Part shown: positions 8,708 through 17,560 of the stretch, in pieces
How the letters are laid out: each line of letters starts with the position of its first letter
How positions within the stretch are numbered: position 1 is the first letter of the stretch
From: Mycobacterium sp. 852013-51886_SCH5428379
Lineage (GTDB): Bacteria; Actinomycetota; Actinomycetes; Mycobacteriales; Mycobacteriaceae
Assembly (NCBI RefSeq): GCF_001665575.1
Contig: NZ_LZSU01000050.1
Coordinates: 1 to 64,000, forward strand
Reading direction: 5' to 3'
Length of the DNA stretch: 64,000 nt
Translations under genes and position numbers: made by a program
The notes under the pieces: generated by a model
Databases searched by the model: none
What the model was told of the DNA's origin: nothing
What the model saw: only the letters and a program-made list of their open reading frames with translations

Positions 8708-10036
8708 TCAGGTGATCTCCGCGTACCGCCGCAGCGCCTCGGCCCGCTCCGTCGCGTGATCCACGATCGGCGCCGGATAACCCGCGGGCCGGTCGACGCC
8801 GAGCTTGTGGACGTCGGCGACGCCGGCGAGTTCGGGTACCCACCGCTTGATGTAGGCGCCGTCCGGGTCGAACTTCGCGCCCTGCGTCGTCGGGTTGAAC
8901 ACCCGGAAGAACGGGGCGGCGTCGGTACCGCTGCCCGCGGTCCACTGCCAGCCGTGCTGGTTGTTGGCCATATCGCCGTCCACGAGCTGCTCGAGGAACC
9001 AGCGTGCGCCCCACTGCCACGGCAGATGTAGATCCTTGACCAGGAATGAGGCCACGATCATCCGCACCCTGTTGTGCATCCAGCCGATCGCGGCGAGTTG
9101 GCGCATACCGGCGTCGACGATGGGAAAACCGGTACGGCCCGCCTTCCACGCGGCGAACATCTTCTCCGCCGCCGCACCTTCGTCGACCCGGATCGCGTCG
9201 AAACCCCGGTTCCAGTTCCACCACACGCTGTGCGGCCATTCGTGGAGCACCGACGCGTAGAAGTCCCGGAACGCCAACTCGCGCAGATACGCCCGCGCGC
9301 CCTCACCGCGGCCGAGATCGGGAACCATCGTGCGGGGGTGGATGGTGCCGAACTTCAGGTGTGCCGACATCCGGCTGGTGACATCGAGGTCGGGGCGGTT
9401 GCGGTCGTCGGCGTAACCCGCCAGTCCGTCGTCCACGAAGGCCTGCCAATGCTGTCGCGCCGCGCTCTCCCCGGCTGGAATGTCGAGTTCGACGCCGCCG
9501 TCGGGAATCTCCACGGTGCCGCCCACCGACGTCGGGTCGATCCAGGTCGCCGAGTCCGCGCCGGTCTGGGCGGGTGAACGCCAGCCGTGCCGGCGCCACG
9601 CGTCGAAGAACGGGCTGAACACCTTGTAGGGGGAGCCGTCGCCCTTGGTGACCCGGCCCGGTGACACCAGATAGGGGGAGCCCGATGCCTCCAACGGGAC
9701 GTCGCCGAGGGCCTGGCGGACCGCGTCGTCGCGTCGTAGACCGAAGGGGGTGTAATCCTCGGAGACGTGGACGGCCGACGCGCCGATCTCCTTGGCCAGC
9801 GCCGGAATCCGCTGTTCGGGTCGGCCCCGGGTGACCAGCAGACATCCGTCGAGGCGCTCGCGCAGATCCCGCAGCGCGTCGTGCAGATACTGCAGGCGCC
9901 GCGGACCCGACGACGCGTGCAGGCGCGGGTCGAGCACGTAGCAGGCCAGGACGCTGCCGTCGGCTGCCGCGGCGTCGGCGAGCGCGGGCAGATCGTGGAG
10001 ACGCAGGTCGCGGCGGAACCACAGCAGTGTGGGCAT
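8708..10036 (-). CDS. phr: deoxyribodipyrimidine photo-lyase
   Basis: 442 residues. The N-terminal photolyase alpha/beta domain begins TLLWFRRDLRLHD and would bind the antenna pigment. The C-terminal FAD domain has HLKFGTIHPR, TGFPIVDAGMRQL, MHNRVRMIVASFLVKDL and DGDMANNQHGWQWTAGSGTDAAPFFRVFNP, the class I CPD-photolyase signature region. WQWTAGSG, rather than (6-4)-type variants, supports repair of cyclobutane dimers using blue light. CAGGGA lies a few bases before the ATG. It is a monocistronic gene. DASH or (6-4) types are less likely. Confidence 0.93.
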   Translation of the reverse strand: MPTLLWFRRDLRLHDLPALADAAAADGSVLACYVLDPRLHASSGPRRLQYLHDALRDLRERLDGCLLVTRGRPEQRIPALAKEIGASAVHVSEDYTPFGLRRDDAVRQALGDVPLEASGSPYLVSPGRVTKGDGSPYKVFSPFFDAWRRHGWRSPAQTGADSATWIDPTSVGGTVEIPDGGVELDIPAGESAARQHWQAFVDDGLAGYADDRNRPDLDVTSRMSAHLKFGTIHPRTMVPDLGRGEGARAYLRELAFRDFYASVLHEWPHSVWWNWNRGFDAIRVDEGAAAEKMFAAWKAGRTGFPIVDAGMRQLAAIGWMHNRVRMIVASFLVKDLHLPWQWGARWFLEQLVDGDMANNQHGWQWTAGSGTDAAPFFRVFNPTTQGAKFDPDGAYIKRWVPELAGVADVHKLGVDRPAGYPAPIVDHATERAEALRRYAEIT

Positions 10037-10133
10037 TCATCCCTGCTGCCCGCCGGGCCGGCCGCGGAAACTCCGCCGCGCTGACGGATCGGTGACGTCA
10101 CCCGGCGCGGCGCGGCTGCTGTCAGAATTCCCC

Positions 10134-10784
10134 ATGTCCGTGCGCCCCGGCGAGCACTATCCGAGCGACATGGTCGGGTAGGTCCGGATCCGAAGTGGCC
10201 GGATGACGCGCGCATCGCGGTTCAGTTCGTCCTCAACTACGAGGAGGGTGCGGAGAACAGTCCGCTGCACGGCGACCTGGGCACCGAAACTTTTCTATCG
10301 GAAATTATTGGCGCACAGTCGTTTCCGAACCGGCACATGAGCATGGAGTCGTTGTACGAATACGGTTCGCGAGCGGGGCTGTGGCGGGTGTAGGCGGTCG
10401 ACCTGCTGACCGAGCTCACCGGACGTGCGCCACTGGGCTGGTACTCCTACGCCGACTCCTACGCCGACGACCTGCCGTACTGGACCGAGGTCGACGGGCG
10501 GCACCACCTTGTGGTGCCGTACACGCTCGACACCAACGACATGAGATTCGCGATCGCCGGTGGGTTCCCACCTCCGTGACGCCTTCGACGTGCTGTACGC
10601 GGAGGGCGTCGCGGGCGCGCCGAAGATGCTGTCGATCGGCCTGCACTGCCGCCTGATCGGTCGGCCTGCGCGCACGGCTGCCCTCGAGCGGTTCCTCGAC
10701 CATGTGCAGTCCCACGACCGTGTCTGGATCCCCCGGCGGATCGACATCGGGCGGCATTGGATCGAGCGTTTCCCGCCGCAGTGA
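10134..10784 (+). pseudogene. decayed PuuE/allantoinase-like polysaccharide deacetylase
   Basis: Several pieces of one protein family appear in order but in different frames. From about 10193 the frame reads DPKWPDDARIAVQFVLNYEEG, then HGDLGTETFLSEIIGAQ and MSMESLYEYGSRAGLWRV, ending at TAG 10391. Next come VDLLTELTGRAPLGWYS, DDLPYWTEV and LVVPYTLDTNDMRFA, stopped near 10577. The rest, HLRDAFDVLYAEG to GLHCRLIGRPARTAALERF and HVQSHDRVWIPRR, is in another frame. Intact members are about 300 residues; here roughly a third, including most of the central metal-binding domain, is gone. Stops, a frameshift and deletions make it non-functional. Confidence 0.85.
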
Positions 10785-11209
10785 TCCGGGGCCGGGGAAT
10801 TAATTGCCGAGCCTTACTATCCGGTTTGCTGAGGGCTTGTCCGTTCCTTGCCGGCCGGGGGATATGCATAGGGCGTTTCGCCTGGCGGACAGCCGAGCGA
10901 ACAGGCCGCCGACAAAATTTGAAACTGAGGATAAGCTGAGAGCTGCCGAAGAGGTGGAGGGAGCAGGTCGGCCGCTCGCCGCGGGACAGTGCGGTTAAGC
11001 GGCGTCTGACGTGCGAATACCAGGAATCGTCGAATCAAACCCATTCTGTGAGATCAGCCCGAATTCTCAGCGAACGGCCATCTGCAGGGTCAATAAATCT
11101 TTTGAAAACGCAACAACAGCCAAACGAACCCTTCAACATTCGCTGCAGTGAAACATATCCAGTGTTAGGTTGCTGCTGCTCACTCAGCTTCCATCCGAAA
11201 GGGATGAAC
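10785..11209. other. intergenic region and leader of the PGRS-like gene
   Basis: No gene or RNA recognised in 425 bases. The segment from about 11040 to 11200 is clearly AT-richer than its surroundings, as expected of a promoter and leader. A TAGGTT hexamer at 11166-11171 is 38 bases before the chosen ATG and could be a -10 element, with AAAGGG at 11198-11203 as ribosome-binding site. No convincing -35 was found. Confidence 0.35.
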
Positions 11210-12661
11210 ATGGTCAACAACTCAAGTGTGGCTCGGGGGCGCCGTCCGCTCGTTGCGACGGCTGCCGCGCTCGGGGGCGCCGGCCTGATCCTGGGCGCTC
11301 CGGCAGCTGCTCTGGTCGCCGCGCCCGCCGCTGCGGCCGCTCCCGTGTTCGCTCCGGCTCCCGAGCAGTTCGGCCAGCTGCCGTTCTTCGGCGACGCCTT
11401 CGGCACGCCCATCCCGTTCCTCGATCCGATGGCGCTGATCGATCCGCTCCTGGACATCGCGGGCACGATTCCCGTCCTCAACATCTTCATCGGAAACGGC
11501 GCCGACGGAACCCTGGCCAACCCCAATGGCGGCGACGGCGGCATCTTCTTCGGTAGTGGCGGCAACGGCTTCAACGGGTTCTACAACGGCACCACCAGCA
11601 GCAACGGTGGCAATGGCGGCAACGCCGGCTTCTTCTTCGGTAACGGCGGTAACGGCGGTAACGGCGTACGCGGTGGCTACAACGAGAACGGCGACCCGGT
11701 CGAGGCCACCAACGGCGGCAATGGTGGAGCCGGCGCGTTCCTGTTCGGCAGCGGCGGCAACGGTGGCTTCGGCGGCGCCGGGCGCCCCGGCCTGAATGGC
11801 CAGAACCCGCAGCCGGGCGAGGACACCCCCGGCATCAGCAACGGTGAAGACGGCGCGTTCGGTGAGAATGGCGGCGACGGCGGGGTCGACGGTGGTGACG
11901 GCGGCGCGGGCGGCAACGGCGACCAGCTGGTCAACCCCAACGGCGGTGACGGCGGCGACGCCCAGGGTGGCGGCGGCAACGGTGGCGCGGGTGGCGACGG
12001 TGCCGACACCGGTTTCGACGCGGACAATGTCCTGCAGCCCGGCGGTAACGGCGGCAAGGGCGGCAACGGCGTGGCCTCGACGGCCAGCGGCAGTGACGGT
12101 GGTGCCGGCGGTAACGGTGGCGCGGGCGGCGCGGGCGGCTACCTCTTCGGCTTCGGCGGTAACGGTGGTGTCGGTGGCGTCGGCGGTGCCGGCGGCCGTG
12201 GCGCGGACGGCGGCAGCGGTGGCGACGGCGGTGTCGGCGGCGCCGGCCTCGCCGGAGAGGGTGCCGGTAACGGGGGCAACGGCGGCAATGGCGGCAACGG
12301 TGCCGACGCCGGCGACGGTGGTGTCGGTGGCAACGGTGGCGCGGCCGGAGCGGGCGGTTTCATTCCGTTCCTGACCGGGCCCGGTGTCGGCGGTAACGGC
12401 GGCAACGGTGGTGTCGGCGGCGACGGCGGAAACGGCGGCAGCGTCGGCAAGGGCGGCGCCGCGGGCATCGTCGTGGGCGGTGGGCCTGCCGGCCAGCCCG
12501 GCAATGATGGCGAAACCGCAGGCACCGGTGGCGCAGCCGGTAAGGGCGGCGCCGGCGGTAAGGGCGGCGCAGGCGGCGGCGTGGACGGCGTTGCCGGTAA
12601 GGGTGGCGTGGCCGGCGCCGACGGCCAGGGCCCCGCGGCCCAAGCCCCCGACGTCCAGTGA
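11210..12661 (+). CDS. secreted PGRS-type Gly-rich repeat protein without a PE domain
   Basis: 483 residues. The start at ATG 11210 is preferred over ATG 11204 because AAAGGG is then 6 bases away. Residues 1-40 look like a signal peptide: ARGRRPLV, a hydrophobic Ala/Gly/Leu core, and alanine-rich cleavage region ending AAAAAPV. A linker (about 45-95) has PFLDPMALIDPLLDIAGTIPVLNIFIGNGADG. From there to the end it is Gly-Gly-X repeat, mainly GGNGG and GGDGG, with FGxGGNG modules. The repeat and its IGNGADGT entry match PE_PGRS proteins, but the helical PE domain is absent. The C-terminus adds no folded domain. Probably exported to the envelope; function unknown. Confidence 0.85.
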   Translation: MVNNSSVARGRRPLVATAAALGGAGLILGAPAAALVAAPAAAAAPVFAPAPEQFGQLPFFGDAFGTPIPFLDPMALIDPLLDIAGTIPVLNIFIGNGADGTLANPNGGDGGIFFGSGGNGFNGFYNGTTSSNGGNGGNAGFFFGNGGNGGNGVRGGYNENGDPVEATNGGNGGAGAFLFGSGGNGGFGGAGRPGLNGQNPQPGEDTPGISNGEDGAFGENGGDGGVDGGDGGAGGNGDQLVNPNGGDGGDAQGGGGNGGAGGDGADTGFDADNVLQPGGNGGKGGNGVASTASGSDGGAGGNGGAGGAGGYLFGFGGNGGVGGVGGAGGRGADGGSGGDGGVGGAGLAGEGAGNGGNGGNGGNGADAGDGGVGGNGGAAGAGGFIPFLTGPGVGGNGGNGGVGGDGGNGGSVGKGGAAGIVVGGGPAGQPGNDGETAGTGGAAGKGGAGGKGGAGGGVDGVAGKGGVAGADGQGPAAQAPDVQ

Positions 12662-12667
12662 TGTGAC

Positions 12668-12711
12668 GACGCGGGGGAGGCCGGCGCTCACTCGTCGGTC
12701 TCCTCCGCGTC
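12668..12711 (+). terminator. hairpin after the PGRS-like gene
   Basis: A long inverted repeat begins 6 bases after the stop. The left arm GACGCGGGGGAGGCCG pairs with the right arm CGGTCTCCTCCGCGTC with two G-U pairs across an 11-base loop. There is no T-tract, as is common for mycobacterial hairpin terminators. Confidence 0.65.
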
Positions 12712-12893
12712 GACCATCAACTCTTTGCTGTTTGCACAGTTGGTGGAGGGAGACGAGTCGAGCCGGGTGGGGCTTGTCAACGACCCTTCCGAGCCCCTTC
12801 GGCACGAATACGCACACATTCGACGATCGAACCCGATCTTGATCGCGGACGAATACCCTGCACCGCACCACTTCACCGAAAGCGACCCCCACC

Positions 12894-14348
12894 ATGGCAC
12901 TTGAGAAGAAGCGTCGTCACGCCGGCAGGCATCGTGCCGAGGAACTGCCGGTACGGCGGTGGCTGCAGTTGAGTGCGGCTTCGGCGGGTATGGGCGCGGC
13001 GTTGCTGGGTTGGTCGCTGATCGGTTCGCAAACCTCCATCGCGTCGGCAGACGGTGGTGTCGATGGCTCGTCGGCGGCAGCAGGTCCGGCCGCCTCGCCG
13101 GCCAACGGTGTGGAAACCCGCTCGGCGAGTTCGCCTGGCTCGGCAGCGTCGTCGTCGCGCGATGACGACGGTCCGTCACAGATGTCGCGTCGTACCGCGC
13201 GTGATGCCGCCGAGGGCGACCGTGCAGAGCCTGCCGATGCGGTGACCCGGGCGGAACGACGGGCGAATACGCTTGCGCGCACACCGGATTCGAACGCGGT
13301 GGCTCCGGCCGGGGCCACGACCGGAGCGACGGCTTCGGTAGCCGACAGACTGACCGATTCGACGTCGGTGGGCTCGCGCCTGGCTCAGCGCACCGCGACC
13401 GCCCCGGACGTCAACGGCTTCGGAACCGCGGTGACCGGACTGTTCAACCGGCCCCCGGCTGAACCCGCCGCCGCACCCGGCGCCACGGTGAAGTTCGAGT
13501 TCGACTACACAGAAGGCGCCGAGGAATGGACTCCGGAGCGCCGCCGCGAGCTGGAACAGGCGGCATCGGTGCTCGCCGAGTACTTCCGGGCCCCCGTGCC
13601 CGTCACTATCACCTACGAGGTGGAGGGCGATCCCGGCGACCGCTTCCTCGCGGAAGCCGGCAGTGATCCCATCAGTGGTGCGCCGGGCTACTACAACACG
13701 GTGGTGCAGGAGAAGTTCATCTCCGGGTTGGACCTCAACGGTCCCGAGGCCGACGGCAACATCAAGTTCTATTTCGGAAACGACTGGGGCCTGGGCTACC
13801 AGGTCGAGCCCGAACAGTACGACTTCGTCTCCACGGCGATGCACGAGATGATGCACTCGCTGGGATTCCTCTCCCAGACGGACGAGCCCGGTAAGAACAC
13901 CCGCACGAACTGGGCGATCTTCGACCGCTACCTCGTCGACTCGGCGGGCGAGCGCCCCATCGGCGCCGACTACCGCTTCGACGATGCGTTCAACCCCAAC
14001 CTGATCGGCTGGAACGGCGGTATGTACTTCGGTGGTCCGAACGCGGTGGCCGCCTACGGCGCATTCGTTCCCCTGTTCACACCGGATCCCTATCAGCCCG
14101 GCAGCTCGATGTCGCACCTCGACGACACGACCTTCACCGGCGTGAACGCCCAGATGATGAATTCCGCGGCCAACAAAGCGGGCAACGACCGGCGGTTCCT
14201 GAGTGCGATCGAGCAGGGAATCATGGCCGACCTCGGGTACCAGGTGAATTTCCAGGCGCCCGCGCCCTACGCGCCGCCGGTGGCCGGGGCATTTTTCGGA
14301 TTCCTGATCTTGCGCCGCCGGCGGAAGCCGGAAGCATCCGACAACTGA
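12894..14348 (+). CDS. predicted secreted zinc metalloprotease, paralogue 1 of 3
   Basis: 484 residues. The leader has GRHRAEELPVRRWLQL, a hydrophobic stretch and ASA near residue 50, consistent with a twin-arginine signal with a long basic n-region. Residues 55-190 are Ser/Ala-rich low complexity. The catalytic part (about 200-455) starts FEFDYTEGAEEWTPERRRELEQ and has HEMMHSLGF at 317-321; SMSHLDD further on may give a distal third His ligand, as in leishmanolysin-type metzincins. NDRRFLSAIEQGIMADLGY follows. The C-terminus is Pro/Tyr-rich, then a short hydrophobic run and RRRRK, like a surface-retention tail. Zinc protease activity and substrate are inferred; the motifs are visible. Confidence 0.72.
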   Translation: MALEKKRRHAGRHRAEELPVRRWLQLSAASAGMGAALLGWSLIGSQTSIASADGGVDGSSAAAGPAASPANGVETRSASSPGSAASSSRDDDGPSQMSRRTARDAAEGDRAEPADAVTRAERRANTLARTPDSNAVAPAGATTGATASVADRLTDSTSVGSRLAQRTATAPDVNGFGTAVTGLFNRPPAEPAAAPGATVKFEFDYTEGAEEWTPERRRELEQAASVLAEYFRAPVPVTITYEVEGDPGDRFLAEAGSDPISGAPGYYNTVVQEKFISGLDLNGPEADGNIKFYFGNDWGLGYQVEPEQYDFVSTAMHEMMHSLGFLSQTDEPGKNTRTNWAIFDRYLVDSAGERPIGADYRFDDAFNPNLIGWNGGMYFGGPNAVAAYGAFVPLFTPDPYQPGSSMSHLDDTTFTGVNAQMMNSAANKAGNDRRFLSAIEQGIMADLGYQVNFQAPAPYAPPVAGAFFGFLILRRRRKPEASDN

Positions 14349-14380
14349 ACCAGCCGACGACACAGGAAGACAGAAAAGAC

Positions 14381-15847
14381 ATGGCATCTGCGAACAAGGG
14401 TCGTGGCACCGGCAGGCATCGTGCGGAGGAGTTGCCGGTGCGGCGGTGGCTGCAGTTGGGGGCGGCGTCGGCTGGTGTCGGCGCGGCATTGCTGGGGTGG
14501 TCGCTGATCGGTTCGGAGACCCCGGCTGCATCGGCCGACAGTGGCGTCGACGGCTCGTCGGCGTCGGCCGGTCCGGCCGCGTCGCCGGCCGGCGGTGTGG
14601 AGTCCCGCTCGGCGAGTTCGTCTGCGCCGAAGGCATCTTCGTCTTCGGGTGATGACGCCGGTCCGTCGTCGACGTCGCGTCAGACCGCGCGGACCGCTAC
14701 GGCGCAGGACGAAGATGCCGCTGAGCCTGCCGATGCGGTGGGCCGGGCCGAGCGACGCGGGAATTCGCTTCGAAGCACGGCGAATCCGGTTGAATCGTCG
14801 TCGGCTCCGAAGGCCGGTGGGTCCGCGTCGGTGGCCGACCGGTTGGCCGATTCGACGTCGGTGGGCTCGCGGCTGGCCTCGCGTACCGCGGCCGCGCCCG
14901 ACGTCAACGCCTTCGGCACCGCGGTGACCGGGCTGTTCAACGGGCCCGCGGCCGAACCCGCCGCAGCACCTGGCGGCAACATCACCTTCGAATTCAACTA
15001 CGGCAAAGGCGCTGAGAGCTGGACCCCGGAACGCCGCCGCGAACTCGAGCAGTCGGCGGCGTCATTGGCGCAGTACCTCAACGCTCCCATTCCGGTCAAG
15101 ATCACCTACAACGTCAGCGGTGAGGACGACCCGAACAGCAGAACTCTCGCCTTCGCCGGAAGCAACCTGGCCGGCGGGGACTACGGATTCGACAACACCG
15201 TCGTGCAGGAGAAGTTGATCTCCGGGCTCGATCTGAACGGCCCGGAGGACGACGGCTACGTCACGTTCAACTTCGCCAACGATTACGGGCTCGGCTACAA
15301 GGTGGGTGACGACCAATACGACTTCGTGTCCACCGCCATCCACGAGCTGGTCCATTCGCTCGGGTTCTTCTCGGGTATCGGGCCGGCCGGTGACAACAAC
15401 GAAAGGTACTGGCCGGTCTTCGCCGGTTTCGTGGTCGACGATCGCGGGACCCGGGCCATCGGGCCGGACTACGCCTTCGACACCGCGCTGGATGCCAACC
15501 TCGTCGGCTGGAACGGCGGCCTGTACTTCGGAGGACCCAACGCGGTCGCCGCGTATGGCCGACCCGTTCCGCTTTTTACGCCCGATCCCTTCCAGAGCGG
15601 TAGTTCGCTATCGCACCTGAATCAACTGTCGTTCGTGGGCCCCGACGCCCAGATGATGAACCCGGAGGCCAACAAGGTCGGCAACGACCGCCGAACCCTG
15701 AGCGCGATCGAGCAGGGGATCCTCGCCGACATCGGATACCAGATCAACTTCCAAGGCCCGGCGCCATACGCACCGCCTGTCGCGGGGGCGTTCCTCGGAT
15801 TCCTGTTGCTGCGCCGCCGGCGGAAGCCGGAAGCGTCCGGAAACTGA
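14381..15847 (+). CDS. predicted secreted zinc metalloprotease, paralogue 2 of 3
   Basis: 488 residues, starting 32 bases after paralogue 1 behind AGGAAG, so probably in the same transcript. The leader (GRHRAEELPVRRWLQLGAAS, hydrophobic core, ASADS) is nearly identical to that of its neighbours. The disordered Ser/Ala segment contains the repeated SVADRLADSTSVGSRLASRTA, also present in paralogue 1. The catalytic motif is HELVHSLGF at 321-325, with SLSHLNQ as possible third-ligand segment and NDRRTLSAIEQGILADIGY. The tail ends FLLLRRRRKPEASGN. Paralogues 1 and 2 are closer to each other than to 3, which suggests recent tandem duplication. No lesion seen. Confidence 0.72.
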   Translation: MASANKGRGTGRHRAEELPVRRWLQLGAASAGVGAALLGWSLIGSETPAASADSGVDGSSASAGPAASPAGGVESRSASSSAPKASSSSGDDAGPSSTSRQTARTATAQDEDAAEPADAVGRAERRGNSLRSTANPVESSSAPKAGGSASVADRLADSTSVGSRLASRTAAAPDVNAFGTAVTGLFNGPAAEPAAAPGGNITFEFNYGKGAESWTPERRRELEQSAASLAQYLNAPIPVKITYNVSGEDDPNSRTLAFAGSNLAGGDYGFDNTVVQEKLISGLDLNGPEDDGYVTFNFANDYGLGYKVGDDQYDFVSTAIHELVHSLGFFSGIGPAGDNNERYWPVFAGFVVDDRGTRAIGPDYAFDTALDANLVGWNGGLYFGGPNAVAAYGRPVPLFTPDPFQSGSSLSHLNQLSFVGPDAQMMNPEANKVGNDRRTLSAIEQGILADIGYQINFQGPAPYAPPVAGAFLGFLLLRRRRKPEASGN

Positions 15848-15875
15848 ACCCGCAGCAGGCGACAGAGATTCCGAT

Positions 15876-15985
15876 CATGGGCACCGCCAAGCAGAGCCGG
15901 GACGCCGCCGGCCCCCGTCGGCGCCGCTCTGCTCGCGGTGCTGTTCCTGCGTCGTCTCAAGAGATCACAGACCACCGCGGACTGA
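15876..15985 (+). pseudogene. relic of a further metalloprotease paralogue (tail and possibly start)
   Basis: Between paralogues 2 and 3, one frame reads GTPPAPVGAALLAVLFLRRLKRSQTTAD and stops at 15983-15985. It resembles the hydrophobic-plus-RR tails of the neighbours. In the adjacent frame an ATG at 15876 begins MGTAKQSR, similar to the MASANKGR and MTTAKKGR starts beside it. The simplest reading is a gene collapsed by internal deletion to its first few codons and its tail. The similarity is short, so this is suggestive only. Confidence 0.4.
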
Positions 15986-16034
15986 TCGTCCGGTCACCGT
16001 CCGGGGCACGGATCACCACGGGAGGAGTAGGGGT

Positions 16035-17483
16035 ATGACAACTGCAAAGAAGGGGCGCGGCGTCGGCAGGCATCGCGCGGAGGGCCTTCCCGTGCGGCGG
16101 TGGCTCCAGCTGGGCGCGGCGTCGGCCGGGGTCGGTGCGGCACTGCTGGGTTGGTCGCTGGTCGGTTCGGAGATCGGCGTTGCGTCCGCCGACGGTGTCG
16201 AGGGTTCGGCGTCGGCGTCAGCCGGGCCGGCCGCATCCCCTTCGAAGGGCGTGGACTCCGGATCTTCGTCGACTGCCGGTACGCACAGCCGACGTGACTC
16301 GGGTGGTCCGGCGTCGGCGCCGCGGAGGGCAGCGCCCAGCTCAGCGCCCAGCTCCGCCGCCGGAGAGAACGCCGCCGGAGAGGCTGACAGTGACAACGCG
16401 CCGGCGAAGGTGGTGTCCCGGTCCGATCGCGACGCGCCGGCCGGAAGCACCTCCGTCGCAAACCGCTTCGCGAATTCGACGTCGCTGAGTTCCCGAATGG
16501 CGTCCCGCTCCGCCGGGGCCACGCCCGCGGCGGGTGGCGGCCCGATGGCCACCATGCTGTCGGCGTTCACACCGAAACCCCCTGCCCCGCAGCCGAACCT
16601 GCAGCCGAGTGCCAAAGTCACCTTCGAGTTCGAGTACACCGACGACGGTGAGTACTGGACCCCGGAGCTGAAGCGGGGGCTCGAAGACGCGGCCAACACC
16701 TTGGCGGCAACGTATTTCATCGTCGACCGACCGGTGACATTGACCTACCGCGTCAACGGCGAGAACGATCCCGAGAAGCTGGCCGCGGCGGGTAGTGAGC
16801 CGTTCGCCAGAAATCCCGGCTTCGACAACGTGGTCGTGCAGGAGAAGCTGCTGTCCGGTCTGGATCTGAACGGGTTGCAGGCTGACGGCGAGATCGACTG
16901 GAGTTTCGCCGAGCAATGGAGTGCCCAGCCGAAGCCAACCACGGATCAATACGATCTCACATCGACCGCGATGCACGAGCTGCTGCACTCGTTCGGTTGG
17001 CTGTCCTTCATCAATGAGCCCGGCAAGAACGCAACGAACCGCGAATACACGATCTATGACAGCCACATCGTCAACGAGAACGGCGTTCGTCTGGTCAATT
17101 CCGACTACCGGTTCGACGAAGAACAGAGTGAGGATCTGATCGGGTTCAACGGCGGCACATATTTCGCCGGCCGCAACGCCGTCGCCGCCTACGGGATGCT
17201 GGTTCCGTTGTTCACCCCCGAGCCGTGGCAGGGCGGCAGTTCGCTGTCGCATCTGGACGATGTCACGTTCAGCAGGGCCAACGGGAACTTCCAGATGATG
17301 ACGTCCGCCGACGGCATGGGCCCCGGTCCGAAGACGCTCAGCCGGATCGAGCAGGGCGTGCTCGCCGACATCGGCTACAACATCCGGTTCCAGGATCCTG
17401 CACCGTACGCGCCGGTCTACGGAATGACGTTGGTGGGCTTCCTGTTCCTGCGACGCAAGAAGCGGCCGGGGTCCGAGGACTGA
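16035..17483 (+). CDS. predicted secreted zinc metalloprotease, paralogue 3 of 3
   Basis: 482 residues, with GGAGGAG upstream of the ATG. The leader is GRHRAEGLPVRRWLQLGAAS, hydrophobic core, then VASADG. The linker is shorter and more divergent than in paralogues 1 and 2. The catalytic motif is HELLHSLGW at 314-318, after QYDLTSTAM; SLSHLDDVTF is the possible third-ligand segment, and KTLSRIEQGVLADIGYNI follows. The tail is AYGMLVPLF-type core, then APYAPVYGMTLVGFLFLRRKKRPGSED. The catalytic half is clearly homologous to the other two but more distant. It is followed by a strong hairpin that also serves the convergent mpt70 gene. Confidence 0.72.
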   Translation: MTTAKKGRGVGRHRAEGLPVRRWLQLGAASAGVGAALLGWSLVGSEIGVASADGVEGSASASAGPAASPSKGVDSGSSSTAGTHSRRDSGGPASAPRRAAPSSAPSSAAGENAAGEADSDNAPAKVVSRSDRDAPAGSTSVANRFANSTSLSSRMASRSAGATPAAGGGPMATMLSAFTPKPPAPQPNLQPSAKVTFEFEYTDDGEYWTPELKRGLEDAANTLAATYFIVDRPVTLTYRVNGENDPEKLAAAGSEPFARNPGFDNVVVQEKLLSGLDLNGLQADGEIDWSFAEQWSAQPKPTTDQYDLTSTAMHELLHSFGWLSFINEPGKNATNREYTIYDSHIVNENGVRLVNSDYRFDEEQSEDLIGFNGGTYFAGRNAVAAYGMLVPLFTPEPWQGGSSLSHLDDVTFSRANGNFQMMTSADGMGPGPKTLSRIEQGVLADIGYNIRFQDPAPYAPVYGMTLVGFLFLRRKKRPGSED

Positions 17484-17495
17484 GGAGGTCCGCTC

Positions 17496-17548
17496 GAGGC
17501 GAGGATCCCCCGCGGAACCGGGGGGGATTACGGGGGATCCTCTGCCTC
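17496..17548. terminator. bidirectional terminator hairpin
   Basis: Arms GAGGCGAGGATCCCCC and GGGGGATCCTCTGCCTC pair almost fully (one bulged base) across a 20-base loop. It lies exactly between the stops of the convergent metalloprotease and mpt70 genes. No T-tract on either side. Confidence 0.75.
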
Positions 17549-17560
17549 AGGGCGGCCGGA

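Noticed and set aside
9355..10215. 286-codon antisense-frame ORF over the photolyase
   Set aside because: Arg/Ser/Thr-rich shadow of the real photolyase frame, no motif.
12100..12660. CRISPR-like or tandem DNA repeat array
   Set aside because: The repetition is at codon level (GGC GGN AAC) without fixed repeats and spacers; it is the PGRS coding sequence.
11222..12895. 557-codon ORF antisense to the PGRS gene
   Set aside because: It is a by-product of Gly-Gly-X codons on the other strand, yielding Ala/Val/Thr repeats with no start signal.
17400..17483. LPXTG-type sortase signal at the metalloprotease C-termini
   Set aside because: Tail has hydrophobic plus basic parts, but no LPXTG or recognised variant pattern.
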